DNA of 64,000 nucleotides. Origin: Diabrotica undecimpunctata. Taxonomy: Eukaryota; Arthropoda; Insecta; Coleoptera; Chrysomelidae. The position numbers and the translations under genes are program-made. Positions 11,681 to 23,928 of the stretch are shown here, one piece after another. The notes beneath the pieces were generated by a model that saw nothing but the letters and a program-made list of their open reading frames with translations, made no database searches and was not told where the DNA came from. Position 1 is the stretch's first letter, and the number at the start of each line of letters is the position of its first letter. The DNA lies in contig NC_092810.1 in the NCBI RefSeq assembly GCF_040954645.1, positions 8,168,185-8,232,184 of the forward strand, given 5' to 3'.

Positions 11681-12887
11681 ACCGGTTACTAAGGAATTTC
11701 CATTATTAAAACCTAATATTTGAAACTTATAGCATAAAATTTATATATTTCTAAATTAAAAGATTTGTTTCAACGGCGTTCAATCAAACAATATTAATAA
11801 AAAAAGATACACGAAAAATATTAAAAATAAAAAAAATAATAAAAAAAAAAATAAATAAATAAAATAAAAAAACCACTGCTTGCGGATCTGGATAATACTG
11901 GAAAAACATAACCATTGGCACTGGATGATGGATACGAGAAATATACCTAATACTAGAAAATTATATACAAAATTGTATAAAATTGTAAAAAAAAATATAT
12001 GATTTTTGTAAGTTAACCAATTGTATAATGTAGAATTTTTACCGTAGTTATATTGTTTTTAAAATATTAGTAATGTAAATTTTAAATATTAATAGATTTT
12101 ATTTTAATCATTGTCAAGAATCAAAAGTCAAACATGAATAGGCGAATGAAATCATACGTTTCGCAGTCAATATCCCAAGCACACACACACACACAAAACG
12201 GCGTATTTTGCCGTTTATAGTAGATTTATAGTAAATCGATTTTGCCCCCTGCGAAGAGGGGTCTTAGGGAAAAGCCAAAGGGTAGGAATGGTAAACTTTT
12301 TTGCATATTTTTTGGAGTCACAAAATTGACATTCTGACAAAAATTTAGCTTGTTCGTATGATTTTTAGAGGTCAAATCTCTGACGACTGTATATTAGTGT
12401 ATCAAAATAAGCTAATTCCGGAAAACCAGTTCTTTTATATCTTATACTTGACTACTTCTATGCTCATTTTGGCTTTTTTCTAAAATTTCAGCACTTTAAC
12501 CACGTTCATATCAATCCTCCTAGCTATTTTCCCAAATTGTTTTATTTTTGCCCGAACACAAGTTTTTTTGAAGATTTTATGCGACGCTGTAATAAACTCA
12601 ATTACATAAAAAACCGTTTAAACTTTTCTTAGAAAAGTTTTTAATAACTTTTTAAAAAGTTAGATCAAGCTTTGGATATGGAATGGATAATGAAATGTTT
12701 CCTTTCATTAGGGTTGTGTCGGGAGAATTATAAGCAGAGCTTTTTAATTTTTTGAGGTTTTTAAACGAGGTAGTCCTTGGTTCAAGATTAAAACACTATT
12801 AGAACTACTATGTTAAAGTGTTACTACTTAAAAATACTATGAAAACTGAGTTTATACTCTTTTAAATAGTTAAGGAACTTTGTATAT

Positions 12888-12890
<3 letters not shown>
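11681..12890. other. No gene seen; A-rich and short CA stretches
   Basis: Contains an A-rich run (11810-11870) and a short CA run (12181-12196). No coding motif was seen in about 1.2 kb. Confidence 0.4.

Positions 12891-12983
<93 letters not shown>
12891..12983. repeat. (TA)n array, about 93 bp
   Basis: Pure TA dinucleotide repeat, ending about 100 bp before a short LINE D insertion. Confidence 0.95.
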
Positions 12984-12985
<2 letters not shown>

Positions 12986-13080
12986 TGTGTATCAAAAATA
13001 AGTAAGTAAAATTTATAATTTTGTTTCTGAGGTGTAAAAAAAACATAAACACTATTTTTAAATTGTAATTTTTTATTACA

Positions 13081-13329
13081 ATTTAAAATTAGTTCGCTGG
13101 ACATACCATAAGACAGAAAGACGACAGATGGAATAAGATGATTATACAGTGGAGACCATATAGTTACAAACGAAAAAGAGGAAGGCCACAAATAATATGG
13201 TCAGATGACTTAAAGAAACACGCAGGCCCGAAGTGGATACAGACTACCTACAATAGAGAGACGTGGAAGAAGGAAGAGGAGGCCTATGTCCAAAATTGGA
13301 CAGCAAGGGCTGTATAGATAGATAGATAG
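13081..13329 (+). mobile_element. LINE family D: 5'-truncated 3' end with GATA tail
   Basis: The plus strand reads GHTIRQKDDRWNK, KRKRGRPQIIWSDDLKK and EEAYVQNWTARAV, then a stop. This is the C-terminal tail of a LINE ORF2, followed by a (gata)n 3' tail. Near-identical 14-bp flanks (aattttttattaca at 13067-13080 and aattttttattgca at 13330-13343) look like a target-site duplication. Only the last 80 codons were inserted, as is typical of abortive reverse transcription. Confidence 0.65.
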
Positions 13330-13507
13330 AATTTTTTATTGCACAGCTGGTTCTTAAAAAAACTGATACGACTCTTAACCCGGTATCTGGTTTTGTTGCT
13401 CTTGGGCAACATTGTAAGTTGAGTAATTTAGTTTTTTTTTCAGTATAAGACTTCACAATGGAAAATTTAAATGAAATATCAACTAAATCATTTTATATAA
13501 GAAAAGT

Positions 13508-13879
13508 ATGAAGATAAAAATGTCAAGTATTGTTCCTGTTGACCCTAATCTCATCGATTTGACTGACACGAAGGAGTATGATGAAGAAATTGAAAACATA
13601 AATATAAATAAAATTGTTGCAGACTCAGATAAGGATGATGAAACTCATAATCATCAACTGTTAACTAAAGAAGAGGCTAATCAAACGAATGAAGAAGACG
13701 AGCATGAAGAACCGCCAAGAAAACGTAAAAAAGTAGTGGAGTCAGTATATTCTAACTGGTCTGAAAGTGACATAAAAACCATTCCATTCCAAAATCCAAC
13801 TATAGACAATAATGCAGTAGAGGTAGCCTTGCCTCTTGAGTATATCCAGAGTATTATAAGAATATTGTATACCAGATGA
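13508..13879 (+). CDS. Hypothetical acidic protein with a basic NLS-like motif
   Basis: A 123-codon ORF rich in Asp and Glu (DEEIENININK, DSDKDDET, NEEDEHEE), followed by PPRKRKKVV, a classical nuclear-localisation-like cluster, then NWSESDIKTIPF and LPLEYIQSI. It resembles the acidic N-terminus of a piggyBac-type transposase, but I could not identify a catalytic domain. After the stop another frame continues with HFDFYGG and LSNFGKIKVKP, so this may be the first part of a frameshifted transposase. Confidence 0.3.
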   Translation: MKIKMSSIVPVDPNLIDLTDTKEYDEEIENININKIVADSDKDDETHNHQLLTKEEANQTNEEDEHEEPPRKRKKVVESVYSNWSESDIKTIPFQNPTIDNNAVEVALPLEYIQSIIRILYTR

Positions 13880-14570
13880 ATTTATAAAGTACGAAAAAAA
13901 CTGGGGTAAGTGTCATCACAAACACTTCCGAAATAACAGACTTTTATTTCCATTTTGATTTCTATGGTGGTAATACAGCTGCCAGCAATAGAAGATTACT
14001 GGGTCACTTCTTTAAGAATTCCTCTTGTAAACTAGCTAAGTATTTGTCCAACTTTGGAAAGATCAAAGTAAAGCCAGACAATCATGTTTTAATTAAAATA
14101 TTAAACATCAAATAATAACAATAACATTATGTACAATCTTTGGTAACTTTATATATTTTAAAGGGTTTTTACCCTTATGGTAAACCTGTATTTTTAACCT
14201 GATGATGGAACTGTTGTTCCGAAAACGTTCGTGTTTTTGATGTAGCCCTTTTAAGGGTTTTTTAAATATACCCATTTACAAAGTTTTAACCTCTTTTTTT
14301 TTAACCTTTTTTTTTATTTGTTTAAATCTTATTTTAAATTTTTTTATAAAAATAGTACAAATAGTAGTATAAAAAAGTGTTTGGTATTTAACATCGAGTT
14401 AAATATGGAGATAGGCATTACGTGACTAAAAACGACCTCGCTTCGGCCATATTGTTATGATCGTTTTGACAGATCGTGTATGATTGTTTACGTTTGTTGT
14501 TTTTCGAATATCTTTAGTTTTATAATACTTTTATAAAAACTGTAATATTATATTGTGATAGTGCATAATA
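13880..14570. other. No clear gene
   Basis: The first 230 bp may continue the acidic ORF in other frames. The last 110 bp before 14571 would be the 5' UTR of the THAP exon. Nothing else was recognised. Confidence 0.35.
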
Positions 14571-14648
14571 ATGGTTTCTTGTTCTCAATGTAGTTGCAGT
14601 AGCAGAAGCAATGTTAATAAAAAATCTTCAGGAATAACGTTCCACAGG
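14571..14648 (+). CDS. THAP zinc-finger first exon (partial gene)
   Basis: The ATG begins MVSCSQCSCSSRSN, then SSGITFHR. This is the first third of a THAP domain (C-x-x-C with a downstream FHR box), a DNA-binding zinc finger found in host regulators and in P-like and ISL2EU transposases. At 14649 a consensus-like splice donor follows (cacag/gttagt), exactly where THAP genes often have their first intron. No later exon carrying the remaining Cys-His pair was found nearby. The ORF that reads on to 14777 is probably intron. It could be a live host exon or a relic. Confidence 0.45.
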
Positions 14649-14801
14649 TTAGTATACAAATATTTAAACAAAGTAATGGCCCGTACTTCAGAGAATAAAT
14701 TAATAGTATTCATAAAAAATCTTATAAGTAACGTAGATCGTGCTATTCTTGAGAATACTCAAATATCTTCATCCTAAATATCTTAAAATTTCTTATTAAC
14801 T

Positions 14802-15052
14802 TCTTCTTCTTATCCGTCTGTCGTCCATATTTGGACATAGGCCTCTCCCAACTCCTTCCATCGGTCTCTATCCTGAGCAACATATTTCCAATTTGTTCCG
14901 GCTATTCTTTTAATGTCATCAACCCATCTCATCTGTGGTCTTTCCCTTGGTCGTTTACTTTCGTAATGTCTCCAATGTTGTATTGGTCGTCGTTTTTTTT
15001 TCTGACAGTCGTATACCTAACATTGCTCTTTCCATTGTTCTTTTGTCCTTTG
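14802..15052 (-). mobile_element. LINE family D: 5'-truncated 3' end
   Basis: The minus strand reads RERPQMRWVDDIKRIAGTNW and then RWKELGEAYVQIWTTDG, followed by a stop and an agaagaag tail. It is the same family as 13081-13329 but in the opposite orientation. A 9-bp repeat (ttattaact at 14793-14801 and 15053-15061) flanks it and fits a target-site duplication. Confidence 0.6.
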
Positions 15053-15061
15053 TTATTAACT

Positions 15062-16154
15062 ACTGCAACATAATTATTTTTATTTCTACACAGTATTTCC
15101 ATTGTGATATTTGGCAGATATTCAATTTTGTTTTTTAATAATTACTTTTCTAACGTTAATTGAACTAAATTTTAAGTGTCAGTTAATTTGTATTATTTAT
15201 CAAATATATAAGTTGTAAAACGAACGTATTTCTTTTATTTCATACCGTATATTTATTTTAGCATTTAAAATATTATTTATATTATTATCTCTTTCAGATA
15301 CAACTTGTTATTCGACTTCATTAATTTAGTCATATTTGTATAGTAGTTTTAATATTATTGAGTCCGGCCCTGATCCCACCGCGATATTGGTATGATCGTT
15401 AGCCACACCTACTGACGCCGTTTTTAATACACACGTTAATATGCTCACAGCTTCACCGTAGATTCTAACTCGATGGTATTTAAGGCCTGATAGATCTTTA
15501 TAAAACATGTGTAAATATTAGTACTATAATATAAGTTTTTTGTTATAGCACTTTCATTTGTGTTTAATTATGTTTATTTTAGAACTTTCTAGAATATATT
15601 TAATTAAGACTTAAATTTTTCCAATTTTAAACAGGGATTTAAGTTACTCTCCTTTATCGTGTAAACTCCAAAGTAGTTTTAACCTTAAGTGGAAATTTTA
15701 CGAGATCGTTAATATAATTTTCTCTCCTTGTCGTAAATAAAGAGCTTCATAAAATGAATGGAAAGCTGCGGCAACTTTGCCGTTCCTTTTGTGATGGATC
15801 CGTGCATCAATATTAATGACTTGTGGGTTTATGGGCCTAATTGATGTGATCTTTTGGTTTCGCTTAAAAGACGAACGCCTTGCAGATTTACAGTAATTAT
15901 TTTTTAATCTTAGCTTTGGTCATTATAGCAAATAAATACATTGAATAAAATATAGTTATTGTCTTTTTGTAGGCGTATAAACAATAATAATTGTTACAGG
16001 AGCTCTAAAATATTTTTAGAACATAGACAATTATCCTGTTACTTCTCTATCCTGTGGATCTAGTGTTTTCATTGCAGAAATTTATACGATATCAACATAT
16101 CCGCTCTTCCTAGATAGTATGTGCTACTGCATTAGTAACTGCATCTCTTATACC
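15062..16154. other. No gene seen
   Basis: About 1.1 kb of AT-rich sequence. The short minus-strand ORF at 15326-15508 shows no motif. Confidence 0.4.
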
Positions 16155-17062
16155 TAGTGAAAAATCATCCCGAATTCCAAGGATACACGGCCTTCTAAAA
16201 ATCCATAAGTCCAATGTCCCCCTAAGACCCATCATCAGTGTATACAACTGCCCCACTCAGAGATTGGCAAAACATCTCCTCTTATTCTTACAACCATTAG
16301 CCGAAAACGCCTCGTCCTTTGTCAAAAACTCTTTTTATTTCATTGATCTTCTGAGAAACATTTCTATTTCACCCTCAGATATACTAGTTAGTTTTAACAT
16401 TGTTCCTTTATTCACCAACAAGTTGATGAGGCCTTTGTCATTTGGCCGCATGGCAAAGACGCATTAGATCTCTTCCTCTTCCACCTGAATGGAATACATC
16501 CCAGTTTTCAATTTATGATGGAAGTTAATTCTGAAGCGTCTTTGCCATTCGTTGATGTTTTTATTGAGAAAAACCCATCTCACAGTGTTTCCTATTTCGT
16601 GTATCGGAAATCCACTTATATAAACCGTTATCTCAATGCTGAGTCACATCATCATCCCGCCCAACTCAATTTAGTTATCAACACTCTTTTTTCCCGTGTC
16701 ATAAGACTTAGCGACAACAATCACAGATCATCCGAAATCAATTTAATAAGGCAAACACTCTTACAAAACGGCTACAATAAAACCCCAAATGAAAAGGAGC
16801 GATCAAAAACATCTAAATCTCATTCCATCCAAAAAAGAAACCTTGCCACCTGATCAACCCAAAATCTTTCTACCTTTTATTAAAGATCAGTAGAACTCTT
16901 AACCGTCTAAACATCAAAACCATCTTCACTATTCACTCCAAGTTGTCCAATCTCGTCAGATCCGTAAAAGACCAAATCCCCAATGAAAACCATGGTGTCT
17001 ACAAGAACCTTGTTCCAGTTGTCCATGTACATACAAAGGATAGAGAAACTGAGGAATACATA
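16155..17062 (+). pseudogene. Penelope-like element: RT region with core deletion
   Basis: The plus strand reads IPRIHGLLKIHKSNVPLRPI, then RLAKHLLLFLQPLAENASSF and DILVSFNIVPLFT. It then jumps to VDEAFVIWPHGKD, the region just after the catalytic YVDD. The sequence between the LFT motif and YVDD, present in the copy at 40.9-41.3 kb, has been lost, so the palm domain is incomplete. Downstream, FLPFIKD and a decayed HGVYK...CPCTYKG mark the linker and the start of the GIY-YIG nuclease, which ends near 17060. Several stops and frame changes are present. Confidence 0.75.
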
Positions 17063-17760
17063 ACCCTATTTACGAACATCGCACGAAGATCGCACCTTTG
17101 TACGCTAACCATTTGAATGGAAAACAATCAGGAGATATTCATTGACTTGCCTTGTTTGATTTTGTATCCAGCCCGACTGTCTGACAGGGGCATGGGAGTC
17201 TGAAATGACGTCATATTACTTTGTTAATAATCAATTTCATTTTAAACACTAGAGGTTATTTTGAACACTGACACACGAGGCCTCCTGTATAAAAAGTTTT
17301 TTATTAAAAACGTTCAAGCGTCTTTTTGAATAAGCTCCAATTAATTTGTAATAGAATTTGTTCTAGTTGGCTGATACACACTGTATAAGATGTTTCATTA
17401 AAACAAATATATCGTGTATCTTAATAACCCTGTATTAAACCGTTCGTTTATGGGTTCGATATGTGCGCCACCTGTATTAAAATATTTTAACTTAGTAAAC
17501 ATCAGTTCGACTGTGAGAATTTCAACAGCAGTGTTGTAGTTCCGACGTTGATAGTTAAATATAAACAAATCGGTAATTAAAAATAGGTATTTTGCTGTAA
17601 TATATTCAGAATACATTTAGAAAAGGTGTATTTATAATCAAAAAAATACAGTTACTTTCTATTTTGAGGAGTTTTAGCAAAAACTTCACCTAAAAAGTAT
17701 GTTGCTTAGAATCAACGTTGACGCTAAGTAGTAATGGTAATAACATCAATTTTCTTTTCA
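17063..17760. other. No gene seen
   Basis: AT-rich. Stretches such as cctcctgtataaaa (17282) and acacactgtata (17373) resemble ends of mariner-type MITEs, but I could not pair them convincingly. Confidence 0.35.
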
Positions 17761-17765
17761 GAAAT

Positions 17766-19212
17766 ATGGACAACCCTCCACTTACGTTTTGTGGAAAAAA
17801 CCGAGCTATGTAGTTCCTGTAGGGCAGATTTATCAGCTACAGAAAGTGTATCTGATGATGAGGAGATCTGATGTCGAAGGTATGCATTTTGATAAATGTT
17901 TAGTTGCAGATTCTTGAGATAAATATTATGAAATGCAAATGGGTAGAATTAAATATATGGAGTTATTAACAGAAGAATCTGATATTGAGCAGGAAAAAAT
18001 AGCTTTGGAAGAGCCACAACCCAATAAAATGAAAAAATAAAAGAAACCAGTAGTAACATATTCTTGGCCAAAAGAAGACATACCTACAAATAATGTACCA
18101 GATTTACCTTCATCTGAAATAACTGAAATTTTATCACCACTAGAATATTTCACACAGTTTTTCTCCTTGGATATAATGGCTGATATTATGCACAAAACTA
18201 ATATTTATTCGACTGAAAAAACAGGTTTCTCTCTACAACTAAATAATGCAGAACTTACAGAATATAACTCCATAACTTTTACTATGAGCATTATAAAATT
18301 GCGTGCTATAAGTGATTATTGGGCCAGGAATACTCGAATTGAAAAAAATAGCAGACATTATGCCTTTACGACGTTTTACTAAAATTAGAAGGTACTTACA
18401 TTTTGCTAATAATTCCTAATTATCCCCAACTACTAAAAACCGATTTTTCAAAATAAGGTCCCTAATAGAAAAAATTAGAACAAATTGTCAGAAGTTCCAC
18501 ATTGGCAATCAATATTCTGTGGATGAGATTACAAAGGTATGTTTGCAAGGAATGTTAGACAATATATAAAAAATAAACCACACAAATGAGGTTTCAAATT
18601 TTTTGTAAAAGCAACTGTTTCTGGCATCATCACAGACTTCATAGCTTATCAGGGTGCGTTTACGTTTGACCAGTTAGCAGGTACCTCTAACGAATTGACA
18701 GGTGTAGAAAAAGAGTTAGGTGTTGGTTCCGGTAATGTTGTTGCATTGTGTAAAACCAAATCCAGAAGGGACAGTAGTATTTTTTGACAATTATTTTAGC
18801 AGCTTCTCATTGCTTTTATTTTTAAAACAAACTTTGGAATTCAGAGCTTAGGAACATTTAGAGCAGATAGAATTGCCGGTTGTTCATTAGAAGCTGACAG
18901 AATTATGCAAAAGCGACATAGAGGCTCCTATGTCTATAAATCTGACTCTCAAAGGGGATAATTCTGGTAAAATGGCAAGATAACAAATGTGTGTTATTAG
19001 ATAGTACCCATTGTGGAATCGAGCCTGTAACTCATATAAAGCAATATGATAAACATTCCAAACAAAAAGCTGATGTTCCTTGCAATACCCTAATAAAACA
19101 GTATAACCGACACATGGGAGGTGTAGATAAAACTAATTCTCTTTTAGGAATATACCGCAGTCCTATTAGGGCTAGACGATGGTACTACGGTATTTTTACA
19201 TATATCTATTAG
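17766..19212 (+). pseudogene. piggyBac transposase pseudogene (decayed)
   Basis: piggyBac transposases move DNA into TTAA sites. In order: acidic N-terminus (ATESVSDDEEI, 17835), LSPLEYFTQFFSLDIM (18135), RAISDYWARNTRIEK, LRRFTKIRRYLHFANN, IGNQYSVDE (first catalytic Asp region, 18505), GTFRADRIAGC (18852), and CVLLDSTHCG...LIKQYNRHMGGVDK (19090-19130, the C-terminal signature). Many stops and frameshifts are spread along it. The Cys-rich tail after RRWYYGIF is missing. An acceptor-like ttttcag just before 17762 hints that an intron once preceded the ORF. Confidence 0.8.
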
Positions 19213-21589
19213 ATATGTGTCAAGAATTGTTTTTTTAATTTTCATAACTCTCCATAAATTTTTATCTTTGTTTTTTCTTGTAACTGAGTAAGTATTAAAG
19301 TTGAAGTTCGCTTATTTCTGTAGTTTTTTTTACATATTGTAAGTAAGCTCTAAAAAAAATATTTTTGTTAGTGGTGATCTCTCGTTTGCAAAATACAAAA
19401 ATTTTACCCTCAAACTGTTACTGTTGCTTTGAAGCAACGTTTTTATGATACCACTAATCGACAATGTTACTTGATTGCAACATTTTCAAACTCCACTTTT
19501 TATACAAAAATTGCATATATCAACACCACCAATACGTTTGTATTCGCTTAAAAAACACTCACACGGATTTTTAGAATTATATTTCAATGAATTTAAGGTG
19601 TGACGGTTAAAGGATTAACTAATTTAAAAGTATAGGTATACCTTTAAAATACCTACCTATAAATTTTTAACATTCATAAAAGTTTATATAAAAGTCTCTC
19701 GGAGTCTATCGGAGTTATAACTTTTAACTAGGTATATTACTGAGGTTAAAATCGAATAAAATTCCCTGTCACTAACTAAGAAGGAATTCTTTAAAAAGTA
19801 ATGTGGAGATTGAGTTTGCCATTGTTCAGAGAAAAAAAGCAAAAAAGTCTTTAGAAACTTAGGAAGATATCAATATTTAGATCGATAAATGTTTCATGTT
19901 GGAGTCTGTAGGTATAAACTTTTTATTAAGCTTGATGTTTTAGTCAGTTGGGTGAATAATAAATTTTGTTATATCATTTCGAGAGAAGGAAATTATGATT
20001 GTGTCACGATTTATGTTACACTTTTTTTTTATATTTCTATTAGTTATTTTTGAAATTACATTTCTTCTGTAGTTTGTAGTCATAATTTAACAAGAATTTA
20101 ATTTATTTGCGGCCATTGTTTGATTGTAAACCTAATTTTAAATGCATGAAAAAATATGAGTTTGAAGGTTATAAATATATACTTTGAGGTTTTGCAACCA
20201 AACAATGACAGCCTTTACATGATTATTTAGGTATAACTTATTAAGATAATATTAATTTGCAGTGCAGACACATTCTTAAAGAAGAAAAAAACCCAAAAAC
20301 GGCCTAACCAGATGTGCGAAACGATCAGTTTTTATTTGTGGTTTCAAAGATAAAAAATCTTGCGATTTATTACGGCTGGGAATATTGATAAATGCCCGGC
20401 TATCCTCACAAAATTGACGGAGTGTTGCGTTCGTGCCTTTCGGCAATTTTTTAGGTATTACCTATAGACGTTTTTCATTGGGGCTTACTTAATATTCCAT
20501 TTGAGTTTTTTCAGTTTTATTCCATAGCGGGGAGTGAGTTAAACATTGCGTGGAGCTAAACATGAGTTTTCACTGGGAAAGAGAATTTTACGCACAAATA
20601 GACATGAAAAAGAACACAACAAACTATTAATTCCTTATAGATGTTTTGTTGTAAAAAAATTATTACTATTGTATATAATATGTTTTGCTTTTATATATAA
20701 AATTCCCTTAAATCTTGCTAAATTACATTTTTTGGTAATTAAACTTACCTCAGTTTGCCGTGAGATGTAATTGTAGATATTAATCTACAACGATATAATA
20801 TACAACGATAGCTTGATAGAATGTTTATTGTTTGACAGAGCGATAATTACATACTCACATTTCAATGAGTTATGATGATACAAAAATGTTACAACTTCTA
20901 AAAATAGATAAGAAAATATCAATAGGGGTAGTAAAATTCCATCTTAGCATCTAAAATTATACCTTTTCAATTTGGGTAAATTTCCAAGGCCCGCAAACAC
21001 ACAATTTATAACTGCCTTTCTGTGAAAACAACAAAAGTACTAATCAAAAACTGTTCACAAAAAATATCTGGCTTATTATAATATAAATTTCTTTACTAAC
21101 TCAGTTGACGGGATCGGCAAATACACATCAAAGGATGAATTTCTGGTCGAAGAAGCTTCTGCAATTTGTTATTCTACTGAGGCCAAAAAGATACCGTATT
21201 GCTCTTTTATATAATTTAATGACATCAGATTGGGCAGCTGCCCTAAAACTCCAAAAAAGAAGACCATATCGAAGATGAGACTCGAACAAAGAAGAATGTG
21301 TTATTTTGGAAGACGCTAAATTGATTTCCTTCGAAACAGATCTTATTGCATAACAGGCTGAGGCTAGTTTCTTATTTTTTCGAATTTTACAGAATCAACG
21401 ATACTGATTTGGCTGTTATTAAAAAGCAAGAGTTGTAGACCTCCTTTATAGGATAATGCTACTGCCTTATCCACGATAAAAGAGAGTAAAGATTATAGAT
21501 TCGTTTTTTATTTTAAGTAGATCAGAAGTTATAATTGCATGAAAAGTTGCAATTAGAGTTCTTTCAGGTAAAACTGGTATAGAATACCG
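19213..21589. other. No gene seen (about 2.4 kb)
   Basis: AT-rich sequence with no recognised coding motif. Direct and inverted repeats were looked for by eye and none was convincing. Confidence 0.35.
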
Positions 21590-22885
21590 AACGAACTCCT
21601 TAAGTACGGCGGACCAGATCTACACAAACAACTATTAAAACTAATCCAAAAAATAATAAAACAAAACAAAATTCCTCAAAAATGGAGATCAAGCATTATA
21701 ATACCTCTCTTCAAAAAAGGAGACAAATCGGATCCGAAAAACAAAGGAATTAATTTATTAAACAAAACACTAAAATTAACAACCAAAGTGATAACAAATA
21801 AATATAATGAAATGATAACACTAGCAGAACAACAACATGATTTGAGGCCAGGAAGATCATGCACCGACGCTATATTTATAATGAGGTGAGTGCAAGAGAA
21901 ATCATTAGAATACAACAAACCGGCATATCTATGTTTCGTGGATCTTAAAAAGGCATTTGACCGGGTCAAATTAAAAGACGTTATCCACTTACTGTACGCA
22001 AGAGAGATATATCCAGGAATAATCAAAATGATCGAAAATATCTACCAAAACAACACAATAAAAGTAGAAGAAGAAAGTAGAAGAAGAACTAACCGACCCT
22101 ATTGAAGCTGGCAATGGGGTAAGAGAGGGAGATTCATTGAGTCCTTTATTGTTTAACCTGATTATGGATGAAATAATAAAAAAAAGTAAGAACTAAAAAA
22201 GGATACCAAATGGGAGAATAACAACTTAAAATAATCTGCTATGCAGACGACGCAAAACTACTCTCTCAAAGTGAAGATGACCATCAGAAAATTTAACATG
22301 TTAATTTCCCCAAAAAAGACAAAATGCTTGATTACAACAGCAAATTTACTAAGATGTAAATTGAAGCTGGAAGGTCAGATAATAGAACAAGCGATGTAGT
22401 TTAATCTAGGCATCACATTATCTAGCTACGGAAAGCTCGAAACCAAAGTGGAAGATCAAGTGAATAGAGCAAACAGAGGCGCAGGCTGCCTAAATGAAAC
22501 AATATGTAAAAATAAAAATATCGGGAAAGAAACGAAAGGCAGAATTTACAAAACAGTCATCAGACCAATAATGACATACGCGGCAGAAACAAGACCTGAT
22601 ACAGAGAGAACAAAAAAGATGTCAGCAGAGATGAAAACATTTAGAAAAATTGATGGTAAGACACTATGGGACAGAGCTATAAGTACAGATATACGACGTA
22701 GATGCAAGGTGGAGAACATCAAGAACTGGGTAAGAAATAGAAGAGTAGAATCATATAAGTCGAATGACAACAAATAGAGCAGTAAAGACGGCAAGAGACG
22801 GTTCCCCAATAGGAAGACGATCAGTAGGAAGACCACAAAAATGATGGAACGACAACTTACTGGAGGCACATTGAAAAACAGACAG
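21590..22885 (+). pseudogene. LINE family B: reverse transcriptase and C-terminal region
   Basis: The most complete family B copy here. In order: PNELLKYGGPDLHKQLLKLI and WRSSIIIPLFKKGD (RT fingers), LRPGRSCTDAIF, CFVDLKKAFDRV, VREGDSLSPLLFNLIMDEII, CYADDAKLLSQ (near 22240), LGITLSSYGKLETKV, ETICKNKNIGKETK, MTYAAETRPDTERTKK and a terminal WRHIEKQTE-like end. The last part (22448-22777) is one open frame; the rest shifts frame at least four times. A small tandem duplication (agaagaaagt, 22066-22090) disturbs one frame. Confidence 0.8.
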
Positions 22886-23928
22886 AGTCATGTCTATTGG
22901 AATATTATCAGATGTCACTATTGCGTCCGTTTCGAAGCCATTTTAGTGTTGCTTCTTAAAGACAGAAACGATTTATTTTTCACGTTGAGAACGCCTATGA
23001 ATATCTGTTCTGATGAGCCTTATTAAGGCGAAATACGTATAAACAGATACATAGACGCTTTGTACGTGAAATCAAATCTTGACTGTCTTTTTCATTTTAT
23101 TCGGATCTAATCTGTATGAGTACAAGAAACCAATTCGCTAATGATTTCTGCTTAGTTGAGGAGACATGTAGTGGAATGCAAATTTTAGATTCCACATGTC
23201 TCTATTAACATCTTTATCAACGTCTGCTTTGCCTTGCAATTTTTAGAAGGCTCAGATTAAGGCAGAAATCTGAATTGTGTTTCGAAACTATTTTACGGAA
23301 AAATAAAATCATTTTTACTAAAATGCATTTTATTTATTAAGTTAACATGCCACAAGAAATAGTTTAGGAACGATATTAAATGTTGTACTTATGTACCCCA
23401 GAGCTTTTACTTCATACCAAGCATAAATATGTATAGCCAAACTTTAGCTAAAAGCTAAGTTCGTTGAGATATCATTAGCACGTTGCTTAATAATCATTGC
23501 TTTTGTATATCGGTTTTGTAACTACCAATTGACCTATAAGTTATCGAAAGTGGGACGACAAAGTAATTTCATAGCAGAAAGCACTTAAAGTGCAAGTCAT
23601 TACAAACTACGCAAAGTTCAATAATCAAGTATAGTAGATTTTATTATATATACTAAACTTGTTTATAGTTTACACATTATACAGATCACGACATTGTTTT
23701 ATTGACCATACAACGCAATGGCAATCGCTGTGACATGTTACACATTTCCACCTCTATATTCATTTCACAGTAGGTACGAATTGTCGTAATTGTCACATTG
23801 ACATTAAAAATTTCAAACGAAGTTCTGAAAGAATAAACAAATAATTAATAAAATAGCTATTACGTTGTATACCGTCCAAGAAAAAGTGCAACTTGTAACA
23901 TGGTACTTTCGTACCATGTTACCACAGT
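22886..23928. other. No gene seen
   Basis: AT-rich. Around 22990-23045 a stretch tgatgagccttattaaggcgaaa resembles 3' flanks of arthropod repeats. Assignment is uncertain. Confidence 0.35.

Noticed and set aside
17063..17760. A pair of MITE ends at 17282 and 17373
   Set aside because: The two ends do not match as inverted repeats, and flanking TA sites alone are not evidence in AT-rich DNA.
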